From JALONO01 sp038209965 (GTDB lineage Bacteria; Bacteroidota; Bacteroidia; Cytophagales; Thermoflexibacteraceae), in contig JBBQXF010000062.1 in NCBI GenBank assembly GCA_038209965.1, positions 1-28,659 on the forward strand: a DNA stretch of 28,659 nucleotides, written 5' to 3'. Shown here in pieces: positions 8,624 to 16,073 of the stretch. Every line of letters starts with the position of its first letter. The first letter of the stretch is position 1. The translations under genes and the position numbers were made by a program. The notes below the pieces were generated by a model. That model had not been told where the DNA came from. It searched no databases and worked only from the letters and a program-made list of their open reading frames with translations.

Positions 8624-8739
8624 TTAACTGAAGGCCTCCTGCATGACCCGAGTCAGAAAAAATAGACAGTTAATGTAGCCCAAAAGCGCCAAAATAACGA
8701 TGAGCAGCAACCCAATCCCAATTTTTTGCCCAGTTTCAT
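8624..8739 (-). pseudogene. Split ORF for a 38-residue single-span membrane peptide
   Basis: An ATG at 8739 opens MKLGKK, but the frame then fails. Shifting by one base at the A6 run (T6 on the plus strand, 8722-8727) gives a continuous peptide continuing IGIGLLLIVILALLGYIN and ending LTRVMQEAFS before a TAA. With seven A residues instead of six, the whole would be a well-formed 38-residue protein: basic N-terminus, one hydrophobic span, short soluble tail. The hydrophobic frame has no ATG of its own. Either a real one-base deletion, a sequencing error in a homopolymer, or programmed slippage. It follows the 81-residue unknown gene by about 50 bases on the same strand. Confidence 0.5.
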
Positions 8740-8787
8740 GCCAAGCTGGCGAATGCAGGTTGGCAATACCGCGTCATTTGCCAGCGA

Positions 8788-9033
8788 TCACCCCGGCCCA
8801 TTGCCATACATAAACTCGACTGTGTCATCGTCGGGATCAGATTTATAACCAAAACGGTGCTTGAGTTTGGGATCCACCACTTTTTTGTTCAGGAACAGAT
8901 TGATTTCTTCCACCGTGTGGCTACGCTCAATCTCCCCAAATGAATTGATGCGCACATAGAACTCACCCAGCTCAGGATGGGCTTTGATGGCCTCCGTTTT
9001 GGGTGGGCCGGCGGGTTTGCTAGGCTTTTTCAT
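8788..9033 (-). CDS. Small conserved-looking hypothetical protein
   Basis: An 81-residue soluble protein that I do not recognise. It starts with a Lys/Pro-rich stretch (KKPSKPAGPPK) and continues with a compact region, ELGEFYVRINSFGEIERSHT, then a helix EEINLFLNKKVVDPKL and an acidic end (DPDDDTVEF). There is no signal peptide, membrane segment or cysteine. Balanced composition, an ATG start and GC-rich codons like the neighbours suggest a real gene rather than a chance frame. It may share a transcript with the membrane peptide and the MazG-like gene downstream. Confidence 0.65.
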   Translation of the reverse strand: MKKPSKPAGPPKTEAIKAHPELGEFYVRINSFGEIERSHTVEEINLFLNKKVVDPKLKHRFGYKSDPDDDTVEFMYGNGPG

Positions 9034-9523
9034 GGGCAGTGGCCTCAGTCGTCAGTGTTTCCAGACCAGTTTGCGTCGCAGTATCAACCATTGATCAGCT
9101 TTTGGTCGCAAGTTACACTAGGATTGGCAACATTACATTCGGAGCATGGCGATTGCCAAGTGGCGCAGCGGCAGATTTCCCAAGAAAATCACCATCAATG
9201 GGAAACTTGGTAAACCGGATTTATATTCTACCAAATCGCGCTGTTCGCTTGCTAGCCCAGCTTTGGCCCATTGACCCACAAAACTACTTGGAGTTTGGGC
9301 AATAAAACCTGACATTGCAAGCGCGAACAAGCAAAAATTTATCGGGATGATGATGACCATTTCAAGAAAACAAAGCCCCAGCAAAATAAATGCTTATCAA
9401 ATCAATATGTCTACCAAATGAAAAAAAAAGAGCATTGGAAATGTATTAATTTTGAGTTGCAAAAAATAAAACATTAATAAATCCAATGCTAAATCTAGTG
9501 TTTAAAAAACTTTAGATTGTCGG
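9034..9523. other. Intergenic left border of the AT-rich segment
   Basis: No gene is called in these 490 bases. Base composition changes here from GC-rich to AT-rich. An 83-codon minus-strand frame at 9133-9384 exists but has no family resemblance that I recognise. The only clear structure is the imperfect inverted repeat at 9431-9490. Confidence 0.5.
9431..9490. repeat. 60-bp imperfect inverted repeat
   Basis: The outer 9 bases pair perfectly (AGCATTGGA at 9431 with TCCAATGCT at 9482-9490). Inside them ATTAATTTT and AAAACATTAAT can extend the pairing with a few mismatches around a central loop. A run of nine A residues precedes it. It lies about 45 bases from the end of the dead transposase and may be a mobile-element end, a MITE-like relic, or an AT-rich terminator. 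Confidence 0.55.
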
Positions 9524-10655
9524 ATATAACTTTACTAGTTTACTCTAGCGTCAGAAGTTTTAAATTGCCAGTTTATCTTTTTTTGTTTTTCGTTTTGCTT
9601 ACTTTTCCACTTTTCAACAACTTTTACAGTTTCTTCTTTACTTGCGAATAGTCTATCAAGTTCTTGCCCGGTAAAGACCGAAAATTCAATCTCTGCTGCG
9701 TTCAGCCATGAACCGTGTGCTCGGGCATGGATTGTTTCCATTCTGTTGATATAGGCTTTTGCCACTTTTGGTGCAAAATGCTTATAGAAAAAACAGAGCC
9801 TGCGTGTATTAAAATTATCCACTACCCGAAGTACTTTTTTGGCCTTTTTACAGATTGCACCCATTAATTTGGTAATGAATTTGACCCAGATTTCCACTTT
9901 GTGGTCATCTTCAACACCCAAGTCCTTAAATCCCCTCAATGATCCTGTGGCTACAAATACCTCCACAACACCTTTTCTGATATATTCCGAGTCTTTATGC
10001 TATTTGCCATCAGGCCCGGTAAATACCCGGTAATTAATAACTTGTTTTGGTGACTCATCCATATAGGCCACTGGGTAGTCTTCATCATGGGGGCACTCTT
10101 ACAGATCTAGGACGTGATCCATTTGGCATACTAAAGAAGTACTTTTTTCAGCGGGAATGACCCATTGTTTTTTTGGGAAGGGCCTCAATTCGTTTTTTAA
10201 CAATCTGCCCACCATTGTTGTGGAAATATGTTCCAAAACTTTGAGCTCCACCGATCTGTCCGCCAACATTTTCAACTCCCATTTTGGTTTGCCCACTGGT
10301 AGGGATTGGCACGTCAATGCCATCAAAGGTGCCTCCACACGGGCATCTATCTTTTTGTCACAACGTATTTTACGTAATTGGGGCCCAAACATCATCATTC
10401 CCTCCCCACAAAATTGACGGCGCAGCCGCTCAATGGTTTTTACTGAAATTCCCAAAATAGTACTTAACTCCGTTGAACTGCGCCGCAGTTCATTTTCATC
10501 ACTGTTCAGGATTATTTGAATCCTTTACCACTTTGATGATTCACTTTTTAGCTTTCGCTTCCAAGATTCAAGCGTATTTCGCTCTTCTTCTGATAAATAA
10601 AGTCAATAAACTATCATGTGTTTTGTCGTTTATAATAACAAGTAAAACAGTATAT
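9524..10655 (-). mobile_element. Remnant IS630-family insertion sequence, ends uncertain
   Basis: The element is defined by the dead transposase. A possible pair of degenerate ends is ATATAAC..TTTACTAGTT on the left (from about 9524, overlapping the stop codon) and, inverted, ATATACTG..TTTACTTGTT on the right (inward from about 10655). They match only with a 2-base gap, and the DNA is AT-rich, so the limits are a guess. I see no convincing TA target duplication. Confidence 0.4.
9535..10617 (-). pseudogene. IS630-family transposase, inactivated by four stop codons
   Basis: A single uninterrupted frame of 361 codons encodes a recognisable IS630-type DDE transposase but contains four in-frame stops: TGA 10605-10603, TAA 10527-10525, TAA 10101-10099 and TAG 10002-10000. 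Visible parts are the N-terminal LSEEERNTLESW, the helix-turn-helix ELSTILGISVKTIERLRR, the linker with KNELRPFPKKQWVIP, and the catalytic core with first Asp in YMDESPKQVIN (10059-10057), second Asp in LRVVDNFNTRR (9819-9817) and Glu in HGSWLNAAEIEFSV (9693-9691). The C-terminal INWQFKTSDARVN is also family-typical. All catalytic residues survive and no indel is needed, so decay is by point substitutions only. The ATG at 10617 is the natural start (MIVY, then the first stop). Confidence 0.9.
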
Positions 10656-11026
10656 TGTTATTTAAATACTAGATCGTGCTGCTATTGCACCTCATCTATG
10701 GGATGTGATTGAAGTAAACCTTCTTATTTCTCTGTAAGCTCGCTTAGCTTGTTGTGATATTTTTGAGTTACTTTCAGTTTATCTTCGGTCATATTCGCTG
10801 CATCACCGAGACGGCCGCTTGCAAACCGTAAGCAGCCACCAACGCATTCAATCTTAATTGTAATGGTAAACGAAACCTTGTTTTATGCTTTCCGAATGAA
10901 AAACAGCAAAGGATGTTAATCATGTAAACCTTTCCACAAATCATGTAAAGCATTTTGTATTTAACCACTGTTACTTTGTAGTATGAATTTAACAACAAAC
11001 ATTTCAAACATTAATCAAACAAAAAA
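10656..11026. other. Intergenic region upstream of the DUF4142 gene
   Basis: No confident gene is present. A 22-codon ATG frame on the minus strand (10724-10792, MTEDKLKVTQKYHNKLSELT then EK) looks helical and charged and might be the end of a lost gene. The part nearest the DUF4142 gene holds the phased direct repeats listed separately. Confidence 0.4.
10918..10949 (+). promoter_or_regulatory. Phased 11-bp direct repeats, possible activator site
   Basis: AATCATGTAAA occurs exactly at 10918-10928 and again at 10939-10949. The copies start 21 bases apart, which is two turns of the helix, so a tandem dimer could bind one face of the DNA. They lie 78-109 bases before the DUF4142 start codon. 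The arrangement resembles binding sites of response regulators such as LytTR-type activators, but the base sequence does not identify a regulator. Confidence 0.45.
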
Positions 11027-11632
11027 ATGGAAAAGCAAATTCAATTTTTCAAATCACGAGTTCTGGAACTTGTCTTCGTTTCGGCATCATTGCTCTTAAT
11101 TTTTATAACCGTCTTGCCGTCTTGCAACAATGCAAAACCCGAGGACACAAAAGAGGTTGCTGAAGAACACAACGACGCAAAGTTTGACAACGCAAAAGAA
11201 GATGACGCAAATTTTTTAGTAAGCGCGGCTGAAACGAATTTAGAAGATATCCAACTTGGACAATTAGCACAAACCAACAGTGTAAATGCTGACGTAAAAA
11301 GTTTGGGGAAAATGATGGAGATCGAATACACAAAATCACTAAGTGAATTGCAAGCACTTGCAGCAAAAAAACAAATCACCATCCCCACATCGCTTACAGA
11401 TGACGGGCAAGATGCAAATAAGAAGTTGATGGACAAGCAAGGGAAGAATTTTGACAAAGAATATTGTGATATGATGGTGAGCGGACACAAAGATGCAATC
11501 AGCAAATTTGAAAAAGCATCAACCGCTGCAACCGATCCCGACATACGTACTTGGGCATTATCAATGCTCCCCGCATTACGCTTGCACCTTGATCGCTCTA
11601 TTACCTGTCAAAAAGAATGTGAGAAAATATAA
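11027..11632 (+). CDS. DUF4142 family putative lipoprotein
   Basis: A 201-residue protein with a C-terminal DUF4142 domain, a four-helix, ferritin-like region of unknown function common in Bacteroidota and Proteobacteria. Residues 12-31 are hydrophobic and end at C33 (TVLPSC), suggesting a lipoprotein, although Pro at -2 is unusual for a lipobox. An acidic linker rich in Asp, Glu, Lys and Asn follows (about 34-60). The domain begins DDANFLVSAAETNLEDIQLG and ends LRLHLDRSITCQKECEKI. Codon use is AT-rich, unlike the core flanks. It precedes the PNPOx-fold gene by 85 bases on the same strand. Confidence 0.85.
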   Translation: MEKQIQFFKSRVLELVFVSASLLLIFITVLPSCNNAKPEDTKEVAEEHNDAKFDNAKEDDANFLVSAAETNLEDIQLGQLAQTNSVNADVKSLGKMMEIEYTKSLSELQALAAKKQITIPTSLTDDGQDANKKLMDKQGKNFDKEYCDMMVSGHKDAISKFEKASTAATDPDIRTWALSMLPALRLHLDRSITCQKECEKI

Positions 11633-11717
11633 AAAAAGAATTTTATAAGTTCAAGAACTCACCACCAGTTAAGACCATAAAATAAATTGTTGTGTAGAAA
11701 AAGTACCAGAAAAAAAT

Positions 11718-12224
11718 ATGAAAAACTTATCAGCCCAAGTTTCCATACACAGGTTGAAGGAACTGGTTGGAAGCGAACCCATCTGTTTTGTTGGTGATCA
11801 ATTAAATCAGCAGCCTATAATCACAAGGCGCATGAGTATACTGAAAGTTGACGACCGAGGAAATGTCTGGTTTATGAGTTCTATAATGAGCAGTAGGAAC
11901 GCCAAAATTAAACGAAACGATGAGGCACAATTATTTTATCTAAATGCTCCCACTTACGAATTCCCCAATGTGCTTGGCCATGCAACCATCCATACCGAAA
12001 GGGGAAAATTTTTCGCAATGTGGGCACCTTTTGCCAGAGCCAAGTTTAAAGATGGAGAAGATGATGCGGATACTTCTTTGATAAAAATAGCACCACAATC
12101 AGCCTACTATTGGGATACCGAAAACAACAAAATGATTTCTGTGATCCAAATGTCAGCATCAACGGTGGCAGATAGTGGACTTGATAATGGTGTGGAAGGA
12201 ACATTAAAAGTTCTACAAATTTAA
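11718..12224 (+). CDS. PNPOx-fold general-stress-type protein
   Basis: A 168-residue protein of the pyridoxamine 5'-phosphate oxidase-like split-barrel superfamily, close to the general stress protein 26 group, which binds FMN or a related cofactor. The strand pattern SILKVDDRGNVWFMSSIMSS and the segment KIKRNDEAQLFYLNAP are typical of the barrel. GHATIHTERGKFFAMWAPFARAKF and the C-terminal APQSAYYWDTENNKM complete the domain. There is no signal peptide, so it is cytosolic. It may be co-transcribed with the DUF4142 gene; both are often seen in stress or envelope contexts, but a functional link is inference. Confidence 0.85.
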   Translation: MKNLSAQVSIHRLKELVGSEPICFVGDQLNQQPIITRRMSILKVDDRGNVWFMSSIMSSRNAKIKRNDEAQLFYLNAPTYEFPNVLGHATIHTERGKFFAMWAPFARAKFKDGEDDADTSLIKIAPQSAYYWDTENNKMISVIQMSASTVADSGLDNGVEGTLKVLQI

Positions 12225-12484
12225 ACTTCATAGCAACATCAAAATAAACTTGAGGCAAAGTTGAAAAAGCAATGCGTGAATAGAAGCACGGAACTTTAGA
12301 ACATGGCAATTGGGACAGATTAAAAACATCCTTCACAGGTAGATTGCGATTACTTTGCGTTAAGCAAATGCGAATGAATTTAATATTTCAAAAAAGCAAG
12401 CGACCCCAATATAAAAAAAAATCACAAAATTATCCGGACGTTCAATACAAAAAATATCCATTCCATTGATTCACAAACTTACTC

Positions 12485-13690
12485 ATGGATTTAAGATCGG
12501 GCTATCCTTTTTGGTTAATTAAAAACGGATTACCGTTTAATTATCCCAAGCTTGAGCAATCGATACAAACTGAGGTAGCAATTTTAGGTGGAGGCATTTC
12601 TGGTGCACTTGTAGCATACTACTTAATAAATGCAGGAATTAAATGTGTGGTCTTAGACGCACGCTCAATAGGTTTGGGGAGCACTTGCGCGAGCACATCA
12701 CTTTTGCAATATGAAATTGATACTCCATTAAGCAAATTAAAAAACTTGGTCGGATTAAAAAACGCAGTGCGTTCTTACCAACTTTGCGCCGATGCAATTT
12801 CAACAATTAAAATGATAAGTAAAAAACTTCATTATAAAGAATTTCAATCCACAAAAAGCCTTTATTATGCAGCGCACGAAAAAGACATTTCTTTTTTAAA
12901 AGAAGAATTTGAAATCCGAAAACAAAATGGATTTCAAGTAAAATTTCTCACTCAGGCACAACTCAAAAAACAATTCAATATCGCAGCACCTTGTGCCATT
13001 TTATCACAGTGCGCAGCCAAAATAAATGCCTACTCCTTTACGCACACACTTCACCAAGAAAGCATAAAAAAAGGATTGCAGATCTTCGATAGAACACCAA
13101 TCAAAAATATAAAACATGATGAAACCAATGTGACGCTCATCACCGAGAACGGAAACAGCGTAATCGCTGATAAACTTATTTATGCAACTGGCTATGAAAC
13201 TGTAAAATTTATCAAAAAGAAAATAGTTGAACTTAACTCCACCTACGCGACCATCAGCGAACAAGCAAATGGAAAAACAAAATTTTGGAGAGATGATGTA
13301 TTGATTTGGAATACAGCTGACCCATATTTATACATGCGGACCACGGATGACCAACGGATCTTAGTTGGTGGCAGGGACGAGAAATTTTTCAACCCCGTTA
13401 AACGAGATAAGCTAATAGACAAAAAGAAAAATCAATTAATTAAAGACTTCAAGGCCGTCTTCCCATCTATTGAGTTCATTCCTGAATTTACTTGGACGGG
13501 AACTTTCGGCGCAACAAAAGATGGTCTCCCTTTTATAGGCCCATACCCTCCCTTGCCCAATAGTTATTTCGCATTGGGATTTGGGGGGAATGGAATAACT
13601 TTCAGTCTCATAGCTGCTCAAATAATAACTGATTTAATTACAGATAAGAAAAATAGCGATGCAGAAATATTTTCTTTTCAACGTATTTAG
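12485..13690 (+). CDS. DAO-family FAD-dependent oxidoreductase
   Basis: A 401-residue flavoprotein of the D-amino-acid oxidase/glycine oxidase (DAO) family. The Rossmann motif VAILGGGISG is at 31-40 and ends in the acidic VVLDAR strand near 59. STCASTSLLQYEID follows, corresponding to the flavin-contact region. The C-terminal FAD segment is TKDGLPFIGPYP with YFALGFGGNGITFS. There is no signal peptide, so it is cytosolic. The substrate (an amino acid, sarcosine or another amine) cannot be read. The SemiSWEET gene starts 34 bases after its stop, so the two are likely one transcript. Codons are strongly AT-rich. Confidence 0.88.
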   Translation: MDLRSGYPFWLIKNGLPFNYPKLEQSIQTEVAILGGGISGALVAYYLINAGIKCVVLDARSIGLGSTCASTSLLQYEIDTPLSKLKNLVGLKNAVRSYQLCADAISTIKMISKKLHYKEFQSTKSLYYAAHEKDISFLKEEFEIRKQNGFQVKFLTQAQLKKQFNIAAPCAILSQCAAKINAYSFTHTLHQESIKKGLQIFDRTPIKNIKHDETNVTLITENGNSVIADKLIYATGYETVKFIKKKIVELNSTYATISEQANGKTKFWRDDVLIWNTADPYLYMRTTDDQRILVGGRDEKFFNPVKRDKLIDKKKNQLIKDFKAVFPSIEFIPEFTWTGTFGATKDGLPFIGPYPPLPNSYFALGFGGNGITFSLIAAQIITDLITDKKNSDAEIFSFQRI

Positions 13691-13724
13691 TTAACCCAAA
13701 TTTTAAATAAGACTAAAAAATAAA

Positions 13725-14000
13725 ATGACAAACTTTTCAATTCAAGTAATAGGAATAATTGCAGGATGTATGACATCTCTTTCAATGATTCCGCAACTTA
13801 TAAAATTAATTAAAAGTAAAGAAGCTAATGATGTTTCTATTTTTATGATTGTTCTATTACTTATCGGGGTAGCATTGTGGGTAGTGTATGGAATTTTGAA
13901 GCAAGATGTTCCAATTATCACGACCAATTGCTTTTCTTTTGCTTTAAACCTACTATTATTGGCCTTTGTAATTAAATATAAAAAATCAGGACTACGGTAG
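13725..14000 (+). CDS. SemiSWEET sugar transporter
   Basis: A 91-residue integral inner-membrane protein with a single three-helix bundle. Bacterial SemiSWEETs work as homodimers that move mono- or disaccharides down a gradient. Helix 1 carries the PQ motif (SMIPQLIKLIKSK, residues about 19-31), followed by the typical DVSIFMIVLLLIGVALWVVYG of helix 2. Helix 3 includes the conserved Asn in TTNCFSFALNLLLLAFVI. Length is exactly that of the family. It follows the DAO-type oxidoreductase by 34 bases. Confidence 0.92.
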   Translation: MTNFSIQVIGIIAGCMTSLSMIPQLIKLIKSKEANDVSIFMIVLLLIGVALWVVYGILKQDVPIITTNCFSFALNLLLLAFVIKYKKSGLR

Positions 14001-14144
14001 TTCATATTCCACTAGCTGCAAGATATAAATATAATTATGAAAAATATTTTAACCAAATAATGCTAATAATTATGTATACTAAGTCGCCTAGTCAACAAGC
14101 GTTGAACGCGACAGTAAAAAGAAAAACAAAATTGATATTAGTGT
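14001..14144. other. AT-rich spacer with a bulged hairpin
   Basis: The spacer is AT-rich except for a hairpin at 14083-14112: GTCGC pairs with GCGAC, and inside it TCAAC pairs with GTTGA around an AAGC loop, separated by a small internal loop. An A-rich stretch follows, so it is not an intrinsic terminator for the plus-strand SemiSWEET gene in the usual sense. Confidence 0.5.
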
Positions 14145-14399
14145 TTGTTGTTTATTAATTCCTTCCAAAACCGCGAAGGGCAAGCCATTCCGGTGCTATA
14201 TCCTGTCCGTCCGAAATCAGATGCAACAGTATTAGCATTACTAAAACGGCAAGAAATAAATAACAAGCTGATTTCGCAGCTCTTCCCCGTATTAATAAAC
14301 ATAGGAGAGCGGTTAAAAAAGATAGGGGATATTTGGCAAGATATTTTCGCAAAAGAAATAGCCGTAAATAAAGTGTGGAAAAAGATGAGGCGGCTATAG
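14145..14399 (+). pseudogene. Possible 5'-truncated helical protein fragment
   Basis: An 84-codon frame ending 36 bases before the AI-2E gene. It has no ATG and could start only at TTG. The product is plausible as the C-terminal part of a helical protein: LALLKRQEINNKLISQLFPV, then INIGERLKKIGDIWQDIF, ending VWKKMRRL. Overlapping frames on the other strand also lack an ATG. It may be the remains of a gene cut during assembly of the AT-rich segment. I do not recognise the family. Confidence 0.35.
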
Positions 14400-14435
14400 T
14401 GAATCACCAAAAAAGATAAACTTAATTTTTAACCG

Positions 14436-15623
14436 ATGATCAAATCTATAAAATCGCCACCCCGCCTGCACTCTGTGCTAATTTCCCTTTGCCTGATCCT
14501 ACTTTTAACTTATGCAGGTCAAGACATTTTAATTCCTGTTGCCTTGGCGATGATGTTCGCTATTTTGCTAAGACCAGTAGTAGTTTTTCTACAAACAAAA
14601 CTAAGTTTTCCCCAAATTCTGGCTGTCGCGGTGTCGGTGATATTTGCAATTTTGATCGTAGCTGGGATCATTTATTTCATTTCTTTTCAGTTGGTAGACA
14701 TAGCGAGCGATTGGGTTAAAATTAAAGCTAATTTAATGGTTCATTACACCAATCTTCAGCAATGGGTAAAGGATTCTTTTGGGGTAAGTTTTCGGGATCA
14801 GAAAAAATACATCCAACAAGCAGGAAAGGATTCGCTGGAGGGGGGCCCATCCATGATTGGTAGTACTTTAAATTCTTTTACCGATACCTTGCTCAATATG
14901 GTATTGGTTCCATTTTACACCTTTTTGATTTTGCTTTATCGAAATTTATTCATCGTTTTTATTCTTAAATTTTTTAGAGACGAGCCGCAAAGCATGATCC
15001 ACCAAGTTTTAGTAAAAGTAAAAACCTCAGTTCAAAGTTTTTTGACTGGCACTATGATAGAGATGTTAATTGTTTCTGGACTTACAACCGTAGGTCTAAT
15101 GATTATTGGAATGAAGTATGCTATTCTTTTGGGCGTGATCACGGGGGTACTCAACTTGATCCCGTACATTGGGATTTTGGTGGCAGCATTACTCACGATT
15201 GTCGCCACGCTGACCAGTACTGCGGAACTGTCTACCATTGCCGGTGTAGTGGTGGTTAACATCATAGTCCAGTTTTTGGATAACAATATTCTGGTTCCCA
15301 TGGTGGTGAGCTCTAAGGTTAAGATCAATGCTTTTATGTCCATCATTGTTATTTTGATAGGTGGCCAACTTTGGGGAGTTGCGGGCATGTTTTTGGCAAT
15401 TCCGGCGGCAGCCATGCTCAAAATCATCTTTGATCAGGTGGAATACCTTGAGCCATGGGGTTTTTTAATCGGTGATGACATCCCCAAAACCTTAGAAAGA
15501 GATGCCCTATTACCGAAAGACACAGAATCCGCAAATGCATTGGAATCAGGCACTTCCATTTTAAAATCCTTCAATAAGGCAACCCAGACAATTGGTAAAA
15601 CGGTAAAATCCTTGTTCCGGTGA
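14436..15623 (+). CDS. AI-2E/PerM family transporter
   Basis: A 395-residue polytopic inner-membrane protein of the AI-2E exporter/PerM (UPF0118) family. Known members transport autoinducer-2 or act as Na+(Li+)/H+ antiporters, so the substrate here is open. Two hydrophobic hairpins occupy about residues 12-35 and 58-85, followed by a soluble helical region (about 90-150). The C-terminal half holds the conserved YAILLGVITGVLNLIPYIG and LDNNILVPMVVSSKVKINAF, then GGQLWGVAGMFLAIPAAAML. A polar tail of about 60 residues ends the protein. Base composition is less AT-rich than in the preceding genes, hinting at a different origin within the segment. Confidence 0.9.
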   Translation: MIKSIKSPPRLHSVLISLCLILLLTYAGQDILIPVALAMMFAILLRPVVVFLQTKLSFPQILAVAVSVIFAILIVAGIIYFISFQLVDIASDWVKIKANLMVHYTNLQQWVKDSFGVSFRDQKKYIQQAGKDSLEGGPSMIGSTLNSFTDTLLNMVLVPFYTFLILLYRNLFIVFILKFFRDEPQSMIHQVLVKVKTSVQSFLTGTMIEMLIVSGLTTVGLMIIGMKYAILLGVITGVLNLIPYIGILVAALLTIVATLTSTAELSTIAGVVVVNIIVQFLDNNILVPMVVSSKVKINAFMSIIVILIGGQLWGVAGMFLAIPAAAMLKIIFDQVEYLEPWGFLIGDDIPKTLERDALLPKDTESANALESGTSILKSFNKATQTIGKTVKSLFR

Positions 15624-16070
15624 AACTCTGGATGAATTTTTCCAACAGTGCCCTTCTTCCAATTTGCCTGAGAAGAGCAACAAATTCTTTATGTGAGTGC
15701 GTGTTCCTTCAGTTTATAATAATGATTATTGAAAGAAACCGCACTTCTCTATTTCCAATGGGTAAGACTTATGGTAAGCATAAAGCGCCATTTTCCGCTT
15801 AACGGCATTACCCCGCAAATACCCCACCCAAAGCAGTCGTTTCATGAGTTCTCCATCTGAAACATTTATTTGCGGATTCTGTCCATTTTTCACAAAATTA
15901 TACTGATATTTTTTATATTTGTTGTAGGCTTTAATTGGGGTATTAACCAATTTCCTTTATATTTGTACTTATGCAATGCGATACCTTTTTGGCGCATTTC
16001 CACACCTTTGAAAATGCTAAAATCGTAACTGTCTAAAGTGCAAATTTGAACCAACAAAATCAAGAAAGGC
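15624..16070. other. Spacer between the AI-2E and methyltransferase genes
   Basis: This 447-base interval has no intact plus-strand gene. On the minus strand it holds the broken coding sequence listed separately. A candidate promoter for the methyltransferase lies at its right side. Confidence 0.45.
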
Positions 16071-16073
16071 ATG
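15726..16073 (-). pseudogene. Broken minus-strand gene of unknown function
   Basis: Two minus-strand frames join into one natural-looking protein if a single C is added to the C4 run (G4 on the plus strand, 15937-15940). The upstream part contains TLDSYDFSIFKGVEMRQKG and HKYKYKGNWLIP. The downstream part continues PIKAYNKYKKYQYNFVKNGQ, then SDGELMKRLLWVGYLRGNAV and AYHKSYPLEIEKCGFFQ. The composition (basic, aromatic) and smooth continuity support a real ancestral gene. The true N-terminus is unclear because the frame runs into the oppositely oriented methyltransferase gene. I do not know the family; a glycosyltransferase-like tail is only an impression. Confidence 0.4.
15935..15965 (+). promoter_or_regulatory. 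Candidate Bacteroidota-type promoter for the methyltransferase
   Basis: TTG at 15935-15937 and TATATTTG at 15958-15965 (TAnnTTTG) are separated by 20 bases, a good fit to the -33/-7 layout of this phylum. Transcription would begin about 100 bases before the ATG. A second TATATTTG at 15914-15921 lacks a matching -33. The site overlaps the broken minus-strand gene, which weakens the call. Confidence 0.4.

Noticed and set aside
9133..9384. 83-codon minus-strand frame with a hydrophobic start
   Set aside because: No family resemblance, it crosses the point where composition changes, and no nearby gene would be co-transcribed. Not enough to call.
9524..10655. Clear terminal inverted repeats and TA duplication for the IS630 relic
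   Set aside because: The best matching ends need a gap and are AT-rich, so they are mentioned as candidates only.
10789..11007. 72-codon minus-strand frame over the DUF4142 upstream region
   Set aside because: Overlaps the phased repeats, has low-complexity composition and no recognisable motif.
14083..14112. Possible integron attC site, since cassette-like genes share one orientation
   Set aside because: GTTGAAC fits the GTTRRRY core, but the partner AGTCAAC does not fit RYYYAAC. No similar sites lie in the other spacers and no integrase is present.
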